Shown here: positions 5,204-5,876 of the stretch, piece by piece
How positions within the stretch are numbered: the first letter of the stretch is position 1
Layout of the letters: the number at the start of each line of letters is the position of its first letter
Source: Kiloniellaceae bacterium
Lineage (GTDB): Bacteria; Pseudomonadota; Alphaproteobacteria; Kiloniellales; Kiloniellaceae
Reading direction: 5' to 3'
NCBI GenBank assembly: GCA_028280915.1
Contig: JANQKX010000251.1
Coordinates: 1 to 5,876, forward strand
DNA: 5,876 nt
Notes under the pieces: generated by a model
What the model saw: the letters and a program-made list of their open reading frames with translations, nothing else
What the model was told of the DNA's origin: nothing
Database searches by the model: none
Made by a program: the position numbers and the translations under genes

Positions 5204-5229
5204 GGATTTGGGGATCTAGGGATTTAAGG
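5190..5229. repeat. Five tandem 8-bp units spanning the stop codon of the M29-like gene
   Basis: The units are ATCTAGGG (5190), ATCTAGGG (5198), ATTTGGGG (5206), ATCTAGGG (5214) and ATTTAAGG (5222). Three are identical and two diverged. The coding frame stops at TAG 5201-5203 inside the second unit, and a second in-frame stop, TAA at 5225-5227, lies in the last unit. Because the unit is not a multiple of three, gain or loss of a unit upstream of the stop would alter the C-terminus. The array fills most of the gap to the convergent dehydrogenase gene. No terminator hairpin is seen there. Confidence 0.8.
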
Positions 5230-5239
5230 ACAGCGGTTC

Positions 5240-5876
5240 CTAAGCGCCGGTGAGCTCCTTGATCTTGCCGTGAAGCGCCCCGGGAACGCTGATGCCCGAG
5301 GAGGGCGTCCGCTCCCGGTTGGCGTGGCGCCGGCTGCCCGGCAGGCGCACCCCGTCGATTTCCAGCATCTTGGCAAAAAACGCCTCGCCGTGATCCAGCC
5401 AGCCCGGATCGCCGAAGCGGGCCGGGTCCATGGCCAGGATGAACTCGCCGCCCCGGGGCGGGCCGCCGTCCTTGTTGTCGAACTGGGCCGCCTCGAAACT
5501 AAAGCGCTCGCCCAGCAAGCCGGCGGCGAGCAATTCCACCATCATGGCGATGGCCGAACCCTTGTAGCCGCCGAAGGGCAGCATCACCCCCTTGAGCACC
5601 TCGTTGGGATCGGTGGTGGGCTGACCGTCGGGGCCGAGCCCCACGCCGGGGGGCAGCTCGTGACCGTCCCGGGCGGCGATCATCACCTCGCCCTTCGCCA
5701 TGGCGGCGGAGGCCTGGTCGAAGACCAGCGGTGCCGAGGCATCGGCCCGCGGCCAGCCGAAGGCCATGGGATTGGTGCCGAAGAAGGGCTTCTTGGCCCC
5801 CATCGGGGCCACGGAGGGCATATAGGCGGTGAAGGCGAAGGCGACCAGGCCGGCCTCGGCCAAGGGCTCGACCTCG
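5240..5876 (-). CDS. Ldh2/DpkA-family NAD(P)H oxidoreductase, C-terminal part
   Basis: The visible 211 codons or so are the C-terminal part of a protein cut by the right edge; the frame stays open to 5876, reading EVEPLAEAGLVAFAFT. The family is the malate / L-lactate / ureidoglycolate dehydrogenase (Ldh2) group, with its unusual NAD(P) fold. Hallmarks are KKPFFGTNPMAFGWPR, PLVFDQASAAMAKGEV, IAARDGHELPPGVGLGPDGQ, PTTDPNEVL and LPFGGYKGSAIAMMVELLAAGL. The combination GTNP...LPFGGYKGSA is closest, from memory, to DpkA-type delta1-piperideine-2-carboxylate / delta1-pyrroline-2-carboxylate reductases, which reduce cyclic imines in D-lysine, D-proline or hydroxyproline breakdown. Other Ldh2 members cannot be excluded without the N-terminal catalytic region. 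The family is usually about 330-350 residues, so roughly 130 are missing. It is convergent with the M29-like gene, ending 36 bp from it. Confidence 0.85.
   Translation of the reverse strand, partial: EVEPLAEAGLVAFAFTAYMPSVAPMGAKKPFFGTNPMAFGWPRADASAPLVFDQASAAMAKGEVMIAARDGHELPPGVGLGPDGQPTTDPNEVLKGVMLPFGGYKGSAIAMMVELLAAGLLGERFSFEAAQFDNKDGGPPRGGEFILAMDPARFGDPGWLDHGEAFFAKMLEIDGVRLPGSRRHANRERTPSSGISVPGALHGKIKELTGA

Overview
The window is GC-rich DNA with tight spacing, long spurious open frames opposite real genes, and Shine-Dalgarno starts. The gene families fit an alphaproteobacterium, possibly Rhodospirillales-like: a BTAD/TolB/TPR regulator, a multi-domain rhodanese, an M29-like metalloprotein, an Ldh2-type dehydrogenase and an M24 peptidase. 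That assignment is inferred from family composition. No rRNA, tRNA, CRISPR array, insertion sequence or phage gene was seen.

Layout from left to right: (1) 1-165, minus, the first 55 codons of an M24 (Xaa-Pro peptidase-like) protein that runs off the left edge. (2) About 210-2156, minus, a large cytoplasmic transcriptional regulator with an N-terminal winged helix, a BTAD domain, a TolB-like domain and C-terminal TPR repeats. It lies 44 bp upstream of the M24 gene in the same direction. (3) 2157-2312, a divergent control region with three CGG-headed repeats at exact 11-bp spacing, which suits a BTAD/SARP-type operator. (4) 2313-2522, plus, a 69-residue tail-anchored membrane protein with a strong ribosome binding site. 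(5) 2573-3826, minus, a three-domain rhodanese-like protein whose third domain lacks the catalytic cysteine. A probable terminator follows it and runs into the end of the small membrane gene. (6) 3837-4078, a divergent non-coding stretch of about 240 bp with three inverted repeats, the last a 15-bp stem whose wobble pairs favour the plus-strand transcript. (7) 4079-5203, plus, an M29 aminopeptidase / NicX-like protein with unusual putative metal-ligand motifs. (8) 5190-5229, five tandem 8-bp units across the stop codon of that gene. (9) 5240-5876, minus, the C-terminal part of an Ldh2/DpkA-type NAD(P)H oxidoreductase that runs off the right edge.

The M24 protein, the M29-like protein and the possible cyclic-imine reductase would all fit catabolism of peptides, proline-like compounds or N-heterocycles. 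The rhodanese would act in sulfur transfer. These genes do not form one operon, so a shared pathway is only a suggestion. The regulator is the best candidate for controlling the M24 gene and the small membrane gene. I found no clear evidence of a wholly new system. The items most worth checking are the 11-bp phased repeats, the structured leader before the M29-like gene, the altered metal site of that protein, and the tandem repeat across its stop codon.
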